DNA of 38,897 bases from Candidatus Ornithospirochaeta stercoripullorum. Lineage in GTDB: Bacteria > Spirochaetota > Spirochaetia > Sphaerochaetales > Sphaerochaetaceae. The notes under the pieces are model-generated. The model searched no databases. It saw only the letters and a list, made by a program, of their open reading frames with translations, and was not told the DNA's origin. The translations under genes and the position numbers were made by a program. Shown piece after piece: positions 8,498 through 17,972 of the stretch (position 1 is the first letter of the stretch; each line of letters opens with the position of its first letter). Location of the stretch: the NCBI GenBank assembly GCA_017694595.1, contig JADIMT010000003.1, forward strand, positions 1-38,897, given 5' to 3'.

Positions 8498-10008
8498 AAT
8501 ACAACTCCGTCCTTGAATATAGAGATTTCAGTATAGCCGTTTATCTCATTCTTTGTGCGAGTCTCACCATTTGCAATTGAAATGATGAGTTTGATTAGGT
8601 TCTCTGTGACTTTGCGCGGATCTTCTGTAAGCATTGCAGAAGCATCGAAGTCTATCCAGTCTTTCTTGTGTTCAGCGAGATTGTGGTTTGTAGCAATCTT
8701 CACTGTCGGAACAGGTGCTCCAAGTGGTGTTCCACGGCCTGTCGTGAAGAGAATCATATGTGCTCCAGCAGCGCTCTGAGCTGTTGTCGATACGATATCA
8801 TTTCCTGGACCTGAGAGCAGGTTGAGTCCTGGTGTCTTTACTTTTGCACCATACTCAAGCACCGCAGTAACAGGAGCTCTACCGCCTTTCTGTACACAGC
8901 CAAGGCTCTTGTCCTCCAGCGTGGAGATGCCACCTGCTTTATTGCCTGGTGAAGGATTCTCGTAGACTACTTGGCCATGTGATGTGAAGTAGTGCTTGAA
9001 ATCCTGGATGAGCTTTACAGTCTCGTTATACACATCCTCGTTGATTGCCCTGTTCATCAGCACTTGCTCTGCTCCGAACATCTCAGGTACTTCTGTGAGT
9101 ATTCCTGTGCCACCCATAGCTGTAAGCTCATTGCAGAAACGTCCTACTAGAGGATTTGCAGTGATGCCGGAGAGTCCATCGGAACCACCACACTTAAAGC
9201 CGACAATCAGGCGGGACATCGGCACAGATTCTCTTCTGTCATTCTTCATGACAGCTGTGATTTCAGAGAGCAATCTTCTGCCATCTGCAACTTCATCTTC
9301 AGACTCCTGGCAGATGAGGAACCGTACTCTCTCTGTATCGACTTCACCGAGAAGCTCTTTGAAGGAATCCATCGTATTGTTCTCGCATCCGAGTCCGATT
9401 ACAAGCACACCGCCTGCGTTTGGATGATGGACAAGATCCGCAAGAATTTTCCTTGTGTTCTCATGGTCTCCTCCGAGCTGAGAGCAACCGAATGGGTGAG
9501 TGTAAGCGTGTACGCCATCTTCTAGTCCCAAGTTTTCATTGCCCCAGGCTTCCAGCTGCATTGAGATCCTGTTGACGCAGCCTACGGTTGGAATGATCCA
9601 CAGGCTATTGCGGATACCGATGTCTCCATTTTTCCTTACATAAGCATTGATAGCGGGAATATGATCCTTCCACCTAAGCTTATCAGCTTCAGCTTCTGCT
9701 ATGGCTTCTTCCGCTGTTTTTCTGTCGTAGTGGTACTCTGCGTTTTCGTTCAGCAGCGTGTGGATGTTGAAAGCGTGCACATGGCAACCTTTCTTGATAT
9801 CTTCCTTGGCAGCGCCGATAGGGTAGCCATATTTGATGACGCTTTCGTCTTTTTTGATATCGCAAAGGGCGACTTTATGTCCTGCTGGGATATCGCTGAA
9901 GACGGTGAATGTATCACCATCCACCGTCACTACATCCCCTTTGAGCAGAGGACTGATTGCTACAGCTACATTATCCCTGTTGTTTATCTTGATAATATTA
10001 GCAGCCAT
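8494..10008 (-). CDS. uxaA: Altronate dehydratase
   Basis: N-terminal SAF-type region and 'HPFGCSQLGGDHENTRKILADLVHHPNAGGVLVIGLGCENN', 'GFKCGGSDGLSGITANPLVG'. Confidence 0.96.
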   Translation of the reverse strand: MAANIIKINNRDNVAVAISPLLKGDVVTVDGDTFTVFSDIPAGHKVALCDIKKDESVIKYGYPIGAAKEDIKKGCHVHAFNIHTLLNENAEYHYDRKTAEEAIAEAEADKLRWKDHIPAINAYVRKNGDIGIRNSLWIIPTVGCVNRISMQLEAWGNENLGLEDGVHAYTHPFGCSQLGGDHENTRKILADLVHHPNAGGVLVIGLGCENNTMDSFKELLGEVDTERVRFLICQESEDEVADGRRLLSEITAVMKNDRRESVPMSRLIVGFKCGGSDGLSGITANPLVGRFCNELTAMGGTGILTEVPEMFGAEQVLMNRAINEDVYNETVKLIQDFKHYFTSHGQVVYENPSPGNKAGGISTLEDKSLGCVQKGGRAPVTAVLEYGAKVKTPGLNLLSGPGNDIVSTTAQSAAGAHMILFTTGRGTPLGAPVPTVKIATNHNLAEHKKDWIDFDASAMLTEDPRKVTENLIKLIISIANGETRTKNEINGYTEISIFKDGVVL

Positions 10009-10015
10009 TTTCTCC

Positions 10016-11494
10016 TCAGATCTTCTCAATTGCTTTTGTCATGCCATCAGTCCAGATAGTCTCAAGGTATCCGCTGATCTTCTTCTCAAGTCCAGGAACA
10101 GCTGTAAGATCCTCTCCCCACCATGAGGTATCAGAGAGCACGCTCTTTGCAATAGCCTCAGCCTTTGCTTTTTTACTTGCATAGCTGGTTGAGTAAAGCT
10201 TCTGGAACTTATCGAGAACTTCAGGGCTATCCTGGATGAGATACTTCTCCCCATTCCTATTACCTTTGAGTGCTGTTCCCTCATATTCTGTACCTTCATA
10301 GAAGGAAATCAGGGCAGCAAGTGAGAATGAGAGTACGTCTGGAAGCTTTCCTTCTTTCTTGTAGTAACCAAGAAGGGAAGGCAGATCGCGTGTCTTGAAC
10401 TTGGAAACGCTGTTGAGGGAAATAGATAGAAGAAGGTGCACGATATATGGATTTGCGAATCTTTCAAGAACATCTCCTGCATACTCTTCAAGCTGCTTCT
10501 TGTCTCCATCCATCGATGGGATTATTTCCTCAAAAAGGCCTTTCTTTGCCATCGGGAAGATCAGAGGGCTCTTGATACATTCTTCAACGGTATTGAGGCC
10601 TGTCTGATAAGCTGCCAGAACCATCATAGTATGGGTTCCGTTGAGGATGCGGACCTTTCTTGTACGATAGAAGGACATATCATCAGTCCAGATGACATTT
10701 ACGCCAGCTTTCTCCGTAGGAAGCTCATCTTCATGTGTCTTGCCATGGCATTCGATGACCCAGAGAAGGAAGATCTCAGCGCTGTCCAGAAGATTATCCT
10801 GATACCCAAGCTCATTGCAGATTCTCTCCGCTTCTGCTCTCGGATAGCCTGGTACGATTCTGTCAACAAGGCTGTTGCAGAAATCACAAGCAGTATCCAG
10901 CCATGTGATGAAGCCTTCCTCAAGCTTCCACTCTGCAGCATATTGCTTGACGATTCTCTTGAGGTTATCTCCATTCTTGTCAATCAGCTCGCATGGAATT
11001 GCGATGATGCCTTTATCTGCAGCGCCGTTGAATGCTTTATATCTATGGTAAAGGAATGCACAGACTTTGCCAGGATAGGAGACTTGTGGCTTGTCATCAA
11101 GCTTGTCACCTTCATGGTATGCGATACCCGCTTCTGTCGTGTTGGAGATGATGAATCTCAGGTCCGGGTTCTCAGCCTGCTTCATATACTCATCATACTG
11201 TGTATATGGGTTGATACAGCCCTTTACGCTTGTGATTGTCCTGAACTCCTCCACAGGTTTGCCGTTCTGTACACCGCGAAGCACTGTAGTATAGATTCCG
11301 TTCTGGCTGTTGATCATTTCTCCCATGCCCACGTTCAGTGGCTGTACCATCATTACATCACCATTGAAATCACCTTTTTCATTGAGCAGATCTACAATCC
11401 AATCAACAAATGCGCGAAGGAAATTACCTTCTCCGAACTGGAGGATCTTTACGGGACGCTCCGGCTTGCGGACTGTTTCTTTGACGTTATTCAT
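10016..11494 (-). CDS. uxaB: Tagaturonate reductase (altronate oxidoreductase)
   Basis: 'VKILQFGEGNFLRAFVDWIVDLLNEKGDFNGDVMMVQPL', 'VRILNGTHTMMVLAAYQTG'; SD AAGGAG before ATG at 11494. Confidence 0.95.
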   Translation of the reverse strand: MNNVKETVRKPERPVKILQFGEGNFLRAFVDWIVDLLNEKGDFNGDVMMVQPLNVGMGEMINSQNGIYTTVLRGVQNGKPVEEFRTITSVKGCINPYTQYDEYMKQAENPDLRFIISNTTEAGIAYHEGDKLDDKPQVSYPGKVCAFLYHRYKAFNGAADKGIIAIPCELIDKNGDNLKRIVKQYAAEWKLEEGFITWLDTACDFCNSLVDRIVPGYPRAEAERICNELGYQDNLLDSAEIFLLWVIECHGKTHEDELPTEKAGVNVIWTDDMSFYRTRKVRILNGTHTMMVLAAYQTGLNTVEECIKSPLIFPMAKKGLFEEIIPSMDGDKKQLEEYAGDVLERFANPYIVHLLLSISLNSVSKFKTRDLPSLLGYYKKEGKLPDVLSFSLAALISFYEGTEYEGTALKGNRNGEKYLIQDSPEVLDKFQKLYSTSYASKKAKAEAIAKSVLSDTSWWGEDLTAVPGLEKKISGYLETIWTDGMTKAIEKI

Positions 11495-11730
11495 CACACA
11501 CTCCTTATAAATGCATTCTTCTATGTGTTGCTGTCTCTGTTGGCAAGAATGGCCAGATGCCAAGCACTTATCTGTTCAAGAACAGAAAGTGTGGATGTTT
11601 TATCGTACCTTAGCGATTCAGTCCCTTCTTATCCGCGGAAAACGGAACACAGTTTCAGTTTATACGTTATTGATGATATGTCAAACATAAACGCTCTTTC
11701 CATGCCATTTCAGCAGGGTTTTCTCATTAT

Positions 11731-11748
11731 TTTGTCTTATAAGACAAA
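11731..11748. promoter_or_regulatory. Perfect 18-bp palindrome, candidate operator (cassette A)
   Basis: TTTGTCTTATAAGACAAA; paired with IR CAATTTT-N11-AAAATTG at 11778-11802. Confidence 0.6.
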
Positions 11749-11998
11749 TGTTGAGGATGTGCAAATAGTCGTTTAGGCAATTTTGAATTACCTGAAAAAT
11801 TGGATAGAAAAAGGAGATTGTTTCAGGAATGACCGCATGTTGTTTTCTCAACAAGCCGGTGAGCTCTGTGGATATTCTCGGCAAGAACTAAGGGCTGTGA
11901 CGACTCAAGGAGTTTTTATAGAAGATGTGCATGTCGGGGCTTTTGTCAAATACGAAGAAGAAAATATGATACCGTGAAAAATATACTTTGAATAATTA

Positions 11999-12037
11999 TC
12001 AGCCACTTGGATTAATCCCTTGTGGCTGAATCTTTTT
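11999..12037 (+). terminator. Intrinsic terminator
   Basis: TCAGCCAC-15 nt-GTGGCTGA followed by atcttttt. Confidence 0.7.
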
Positions 12038-12100
12038 GCTGTTTTATGCTCTAAAAATCCTGAAACTAAGGAACGGATGGCTCCGCTTATTTCCCAAAGC

Positions 12101-12286
12101 TTATTTTGAGAAAACAACAATCATCTTGTATCTTGAGAAGCACAGACAGCATCTTCCGACAACTGGTTCCATGGATTCGAATTTATATCCATCGGATTCC
12201 ATTTTATTGATTACTTTTTCGACTTCGTTTGCACGGAGTGTACAAGTAAAGATTCCGGAATTTACTTCTTCAACCTTGTAATCCAT
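12101..12286 (-). CDS. DUF4177-like small protein
   Basis: MDYKVEEVNSGIFTCTLRANEVEKVINKMESDGYKFESMEPVVGRCCLCFSRYKMIVVFSK. Confidence 0.65.
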   Translation of the reverse strand: MDYKVEEVNSGIFTCTLRANEVEKVINKMESDGYKFESMEPVVGRCCLCFSRYKMIVVFSK

Positions 12287-12782
12287 ATTTAACCTCCTTC
12301 GCTTGATTTTCTTTCGCCTTACTTGCAAGAACACGTGCCACAAGGCGCTGTTTCTGCAGTTCCAGGACAACAGAGCGGGAAGAGTAGAGCTTTCTCATTC
12401 TTTCATATTCATCATCAAAGCCGAATTCATGGCAGAGATCATGGATAATCAGGCGAAAACAAGGCTCACACATTTCATATTTGAAATACTCTTCATTGAA
12501 GCCTCTGGTTTTCAGGCGATAGTAACCGATTCTGTAGTATCTCCACTTTTCTCTTGATGTAAGTGCGTATTTAACAAAGAAGAAAAGCGAGACAATGAGT
12601 GAGGCTACAAAAATAAGCGACAAAAGCTCATGCCCAATGAGACAAAGGATTGTTATTAGGGCTATTGATACCAATATAGGTAAAAGCAATAAATACCCAT
12701 ACAAGAAGAATTTAAAGAAGAACTTTACAACAAATTTGCGGAACAGACAAACAGAGTCCTTTCCGCTGAAAACCTCACCCAT
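12270..12782 (-). CDS. Hypothetical membrane protein
   Basis: Two predicted TM segments ('FFKFFLYGYLLLLPILVSIALITILCLIGHELLSLIFVASLIVSLFFFV'); overlaps the start of the DUF4177-like gene. Confidence 0.6.
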   Translation of the reverse strand: MGEVFSGKDSVCLFRKFVVKFFFKFFLYGYLLLLPILVSIALITILCLIGHELLSLIFVASLIVSLFFFVKYALTSREKWRYYRIGYYRLKTRGFNEEYFKYEMCEPCFRLIIHDLCHEFGFDDEYERMRKLYSSRSVVLELQKQRLVARVLASKAKENQAKEVKYGLQG

Positions 12783-13047
12783 GACAGTGAAATAATATAA
12801 TTTATGTGGTACTATTGCAACAGGATTGGCCAATAATCCGGTCTGCGCGGATGGAACTAGCCTCTTGAGTGGCCTTCTCTCCACCATTCCTCTGGGGTTT
12901 AGACTTCAAAGCCATTTGAAAATGAGTAAAAACATCAAAAACAGGTTGTATTCATAATTGATTTCACATTTTCCAGAGATCTTCTAGTGTGCAGGATTAA
13001 TGCCTCTCCGTAATTTCAGTGTTCTTGACAATGAAAGTTTTCTCATC

Positions 13048-13067
13048 ATTTGTCTCATGAAACAAAT
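13048..13067. promoter_or_regulatory. Near-perfect palindrome, candidate operator (cassette B)
   Basis: ATTTGTCTCATGAAACAAAT; paired with IR CAATTTT-N11-AAAATTG at 13096-13120. Confidence 0.6.
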
Positions 13068-13193
13068 GTTAAAGATGTGTAAACAGACGTGTATACAATT
13101 TTTTGGGTGTCTGAAAATTGTATAGAAAAAGATTCTGCTCTGGCATTCTCTTGATGATTCGAGCCCTCTAGAATTTCCTGCAGGAGAGTTTTC

Positions 13194-16018
13194 ATGAAAA
13201 ACTGAATCTTTTTGTTTTGTTGCTGAGCCTGTGCGTGGTAGCTCTCAGTGCTGCTGCATCCGGAGATCCTGCATACAATCCAGCAACAGAGCCTCGTCCG
13301 GAAGGAGCCGGGGTTTTCGCATATGTCCCTCGTGATGGTGTCCAGCATCCTGAAAGTGCAGTGGAATTCAACAATATTCCAGTTTACACAGAAGTGACAT
13401 CCATCATCGGCGAGAAAGTCTACAAAGGCATCAATGTTGCAACTGGTGCATCTGTCACAAAAGAACAGCTTCTCAAAGAGGACGTGATGGTCGACATCAC
13501 GGCATATGGTGCAGAGGCAGGCTATGATGCAGATGCTGTGAAGAATACAGACGCTATCAACAATGCTATCGCAGAACTTTCTGCAGCAGGTGGCGGAACA
13601 GTTGTTGTCCCGAATGGTATATGGAAAATGTATACCATTGTTCTTCAGAGCAATGTGAACATCTATCTCGAGCCAGAAGCCATCATTGTTGGTGCTCGCC
13701 CCGGTGTCGATGGCGGCAACTATCTGGAGCCTGAGGTGAACATCTACTTTGGTTTGCAGGACCATGGCCACTCATTCCTTCGTAACAGCATGGTATATGG
13801 CAAGGAAGTGGAAAATGTGATGATTTATGGTGATGGTATGATTTCAGGCAGCTATGTCGACCAGAGAGGCTATACATACTTCACAGTGTCCAGAAGGGAT
13901 CCTGCAAGCCCTGAGATGAGAACAGAACCAGGATATGTTGGTGCTTGGTATAATCCTGACGACATCGATAGCCTCGATGACCAGGGTTATCATTTCTTCC
14001 TGTATGAACAGCCAATATGGAATAATGCATGCAAAGGCATTGCGTTCCTAGACAGCAAAAACATCGTATTTGCTGATTTCGACATGAGAGAGGCGGGCCA
14101 TTTCGCAATCATCACGACTGGGTGCAGCAATGTGCTTTTCGAGAACATGGTCATTGATACGAATAGAGATGGCATGGATATCGATGGAACAAGCAACGTC
14201 ACAGTACGGAACTGCTGGGTCAATGCTCCTCTCGATGATGCAATCTGTCTGAAATCTTCATTCGGTTCTGGCCGTCTTGATATCACACAGAACGTGCTTA
14301 TCCACAACTGCGTTGTAAGCGGCTATGATGCAGGCTCTGTGCTTGAAGCGACTTTCTCTGAAAACAGGCTTGAGTCAGCAGCTGATGATATCAGAGGAAC
14401 AAATGGCAGGCTTAAGCTTGGTACTGAGGCAACTGGCGGATTTGACAGAGTCACAATCGCCAATGTTCTCTTCTCTCACAGTGAAGGCATCAACTTGGAG
14501 TGCGTTGATTGCTCTAGCCTCACTAATATAATAGCAACTGATATCTACATGACGGATGTTGTTGATTCCCCTGTTTATATTCAGGTAGGGGACAGAGGCA
14601 GGTACCCTGTCACAGGTCATCACACAACAGAGGAAGTCTATCCTGAGAACAGCGTAAGAAAGGATAATTCTGAGTATGTGCTTCCGAATATTCCTGGAAA
14701 ATACCATATATTCCCAGCTCAGCGCTATGCTCCGGCTACAAACTATGAGTGGATTACTATCGCTGATGGAAGTGAGTATAAGAGGCCTGTCGCATCTGAT
14801 CCAATCTACATCAATATGACTAACATCTATACCGATCCTGATACAGGCAAGCACTATAGCTATAAGTGGGATGCTTCCAGGAATGTTTATACAGTGAACT
14901 GGGGTAATCAGCTCTCTGAGCAGGAGCTTTATGGCTATGGCAATGCACTTGGTGGGGATTTTGCAGTAGTCGAAGATGTTTATATCGGCAATCTTACAGC
15001 AGACGATGTCAATCCAAGATATCCAATCGAAGTTGTCGGACTGATGGATAGCAAAGTCCAGAATGTCACATTCGAGCATGTTGATGTCACTTATCGTGGT
15101 GGTCTTACACTCTCAGATGCTGCAGAGCAGAGGCAGATCAGAGGCAGATCAGAAGCACATGGACATTCACAGAAGATCATTCTCCGGTCTATTCACAGCA
15201 GTTTGGCTGGCTTTCCGCACAAGCAGGTCTTCTGCCTAGAATGACATGGGATGCAGAGAGTGGCAGCTGGGTCGAAAGCCCATATAATGTTCCAGAGCTT
15301 GTCAGGGATTACCCGGAGCCTGCACATTATGGCATCCTATGGTCTTTACGCACGTCATGTAGATGGCTTGAATCTTATTGATGTGAATCTTGGATACAGC
15401 TATCCAGATACAAGACCTGCTGTAGTTCTGGACGATGTTAGGAATGTTTCAATCGATGAAGATTCTTCATTCATGAGCGAAGAAGGAGTTTCTGATATCG
15501 TTCTTGTCACGCAGAATTTCAAGAGAAGAACGAATTATGAGTTTGTGCCTAATGAGCCATATATCTCTACAACAGTCACGGAAGCTTCCATCGCAGACAA
15601 CCATGATGTGGAAAATGTCACGGTCAATGCACCAGAACCTGGTACTCCAGCAGATAGTCTTTACAGTTATCCGACTGACCCAATAACGGATCCAGAGTTC
15701 GTCGAAGCATATCTTGCAAAGGGCCGCGAAGTACCAAGGACTGTCTGGAGGCCGTTCTTTGCGCCTTTGAAGGACAAGAATGCTGCAGCCGGGGAGGATC
15801 TCAGCTTTGAAGTGAAGTACTTCAATCCAGCAGATGCTACAGGTACTGTATATCCAGTGGAGCTTACAGCAGCTATGCTTCCGGAAGGAGCTGTATTTGA
15901 AAACGGCATCTTCTCATGGAATATCCCAAAGGAGGCATGTGGAGTTTATAGCGCAGTCTTCACGTTCTCTGATGGTCTTAGCACTGTTGATAAGACAGTT
16001 ACTATCACCGTAGAGTAA
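13194..16018 (+). pseudogene. GH28 polygalacturonase-like secreted enzyme with C-terminal Ig-like region, broken by three frame lesions
   Basis: 'NTDAINNAIAELSAAGGGTVVVPNGIWKM', 'NRDGMDIDGTSNVTVRNCWVNAPLDDAICLKSS', 'YPEPAHYGIL..YGLYARHVDGL'. ORFs 13217-15244 and 15251-16018 are pieces. Lesions lie at 13197-13201, 15131-15152 and about 15331-15340. Confidence 0.85.
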
Positions 16019-16037
16019 AAGATGCTCTGATTATCAG

Positions 16038-16071
16038 CCCTGCAATGTTTGACGACATTCAGGGTTTTTTT
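16038..16071 (+). terminator. Intrinsic terminator
   Basis: CCCTG c AATG-loop-CATT CAGGG followed by T7. Confidence 0.7.
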
Positions 16072-16186
16072 CGTCCTGAGAGATTAAATGCCTGATTCAC
16101 GTGGCCGGAATTGCCTCCTGTATTTTCATGACAAGGAAAAACGCTTCAAGCGTATATGAAATATATGGAGAAGCCAAGGAGACAAT

Positions 16187-16678
16187 ATGGCAGAGACAAA
16201 ATTAGGGAAGGTTGAGCTCTCATTCTATCCTGAAGAGATTTCAAAAGAACTTATTTTAGATTCTTTCAGGGCCTATGCCGCAACAAAGATAGAGAAGAAG
16301 GATTATTTCTTCGTATACCATCCGCTATTCATAGAAGATGATGGAATTTCTTTTTCGCTATGCAATGGTGGCGATGTTCTTTTGATGAGGAATACAAGTA
16401 TCCTCGCAAGTTTCCAGGAGGAATATGGCTTTGGGAAGAAAAAGATGGTTTCATTGGTTCATAGCTGGCTTGAAGAGATTGAAGGAGAAGATTTCATATT
16501 GCAATTCCTTATTCCTTGCACAGATGAAGCCGGTAGTCTTGGTTTTGTTGTTGCGGTAGATTTGACGGATGGTAAGGATGAGATTGCGGGCTATCTGGAG
16601 CTTTTTGAAGAAGTTCTTAGACTTTTTGCCAGCACGTTTGACAGCTGGTTGCAGGATGGAGGCTATCTGACGCTTTGA
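16187..16678 (+). CDS. Hypothetical protein, 163 aa
   Basis: ORF with SD AAGGAG before ATG 16187; no recognised domain. Confidence 0.65.
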   Translation: MAETKLGKVELSFYPEEISKELILDSFRAYAATKIEKKDYFFVYHPLFIEDDGISFSLCNGGDVLLMRNTSILASFQEEYGFGKKKMVSLVHSWLEEIEGEDFILQFLIPCTDEAGSLGFVVAVDLTDGKDEIAGYLELFEEVLRLFASTFDSWLQDGGYLTL

Positions 16679-16783
16679 CGAGCGTTGCGATTTGTTGTTG
16701 TTTCTCTGTATTACTTTTTTATATTTTCATGCACAATATAAAATTAAATTGCTTAAATATAAATAACCGAACTGAAACTCTGT

Positions 16784-16812
16784 TTGACAGCTCACTGTAG
16801 TACAGTTAGAAT
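16784..16812 (+). promoter_or_regulatory. Strong sigma70-type promoter with operator-like palindrome in the spacer
   Basis: TTGACA (16784-16789), 17 bp, TAGAAT (16807-16812); ACTGTA-g-TACAGT at 16794-16806. Confidence 0.7.
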
Positions 16813-16844
16813 TACGCTATAACTTCCTAAAAGGAGATTCTCAG

Positions 16845-17903
16845 ATGAAGAAAACTCTTGCTGTTCTGCTTATGGCAGTCCTCGCTTTGTCTGTTTTTGC
16901 ATCAGGTGCTGGTGAAAGCGCAACAGATGGACAGCTCATGCTTGGAATGGTCACCGATTCAGGAACCATAGATGATCGCTCATTCAATCAGGGTACATAT
17001 GAAGGCGTGAAGAAAGCTGCTGATGAGCTTGGTCTTCAGTGTGTATATCTCAGACCTTCCGGAACAACAACAACGGATTATCTGACAGCTATTTCCGATC
17101 TCTATGACAATGGCTATAGATTCATCGCATGTCCTGGTTACCTCTTTGCTGAAGCAGTCTCCCAGGCTCAGGAGATGTATCCGGATTTGATGATCATCAT
17201 CATTGACGATGCACTTGCTGCTGGAATCGGACAGAATACAGTAGCTATCACATTCAAAGAAGAAGAGTCAGGATTTATGGCTGGTGTTGCAGCAGCACTT
17301 AAAGTCCAGACAGGCGATGCGGGCTTTGTCGGTGGTCTTGAAATTCCAGCTGTACAGAAGTTCAACTGGGGTTTCCAGCAGGGAATCGCATATGCGAACG
17401 AGAATTTCGGTACATCCATCACAATGGATCCTTCCAACTTCGTTTACCAGGGTTCCTTTGCAGATCTCGCAGGTGGACAGCAGCTTGCTGTTGCTATGTA
17501 TGACAAAGGCGTTGATGTCATCTTTGCCGCTGCTGGCGGTACAGGTGTTGGTGTTATCAACGAAGCAAAGAATCGCCGTCTTGCCGGTGAGGATGTCTGG
17601 GTTGTTGGTGTTGACGTAGATCAGTACTCAGTTGGCGATATGGGAAATGGTGAATCTTGTATTCTCACATCAGCTATGAAGGATGTGACAGGTGTTGCAT
17701 ATGATCAGGCAATGGCTGCTGCTACAGGAACTTTCGAAGGCGGCCAGCACCTTGTGCTTGGTGTTGCTGATGATAGAGCAGGCATTCCTGCAACGAATCC
17801 AAACCTCACTCCTGAGATTGAGGAGACAGTTGCTTCCGTTGCCCAGCTGATTAAAGATGGTGCAATTGTTGTACAGGATACAGCTGATGGTCTCATCCCC
17901 TGA
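16845..17903 (+). CDS. BMP-family ABC transporter substrate-binding protein (PnrA/nucleoside type)
   Basis: 'GMVTDSGTIDDRSFNQGTYEGVKKAADELG', 'CPGYLFAEAV', 'VDVIFAAAGGTGVGVINEAK'. Confidence 0.94.
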   Translation: MKKTLAVLLMAVLALSVFASGAGESATDGQLMLGMVTDSGTIDDRSFNQGTYEGVKKAADELGLQCVYLRPSGTTTTDYLTAISDLYDNGYRFIACPGYLFAEAVSQAQEMYPDLMIIIIDDALAAGIGQNTVAITFKEEESGFMAGVAAALKVQTGDAGFVGGLEIPAVQKFNWGFQQGIAYANENFGTSITMDPSNFVYQGSFADLAGGQQLAVAMYDKGVDVIFAAAGGTGVGVINEAKNRRLAGEDVWVVGVDVDQYSVGDMGNGESCILTSAMKDVTGVAYDQAMAAATGTFEGGQHLVLGVADDRAGIPATNPNLTPEIEETVASVAQLIKDGAIVVQDTADGLIP

Positions 17904-17923
17904 GGCTTAAGAATTGCTTGTGG

Positions 17924-17953
17924 GGCCGCCTTGGAATATTGGGCGGCCTTATT
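17924..17953 (+). terminator. Intercistronic hairpin, attenuator-like
   Basis: GGCCGCC-ttggaatattg-GGCGGCC followed by ttattta. Confidence 0.5.
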
Positions 17954-17972
17954 TACCTAATGGGAGATTGCA

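Noticed and set aside
10436-11776. 446-aa + strand ORF opposite uxaB
   Set aside because: Fully antisense to a strongly recognised uxaB; low-complexity hydrophobic/Cys-rich composition, no domain. Likely a codon-bias artefact.
12782-12960. Higher-GC stretch upstream of the membrane protein (minus-strand MALKSKPQRNGGEKATQEASSIRADRIIGQSCCNSTT)
   Set aside because: Looked like a possible mobile-element remnant, but no family could be recognised.
13055-13771. 238-aa minus ORF over the GH28 5' region (likewise 14375-15079)
   Set aside because: Antisense to conserved GH28 sequence; no recognisable domain.
11647-16787. Near-identical AACTGAAACT(C/G)TGTT upstream of uxaB (minus strand) and of the BMP gene
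   Set aside because: A short 14/15 match is expected by chance at this window size; no supporting symmetry or spacing.
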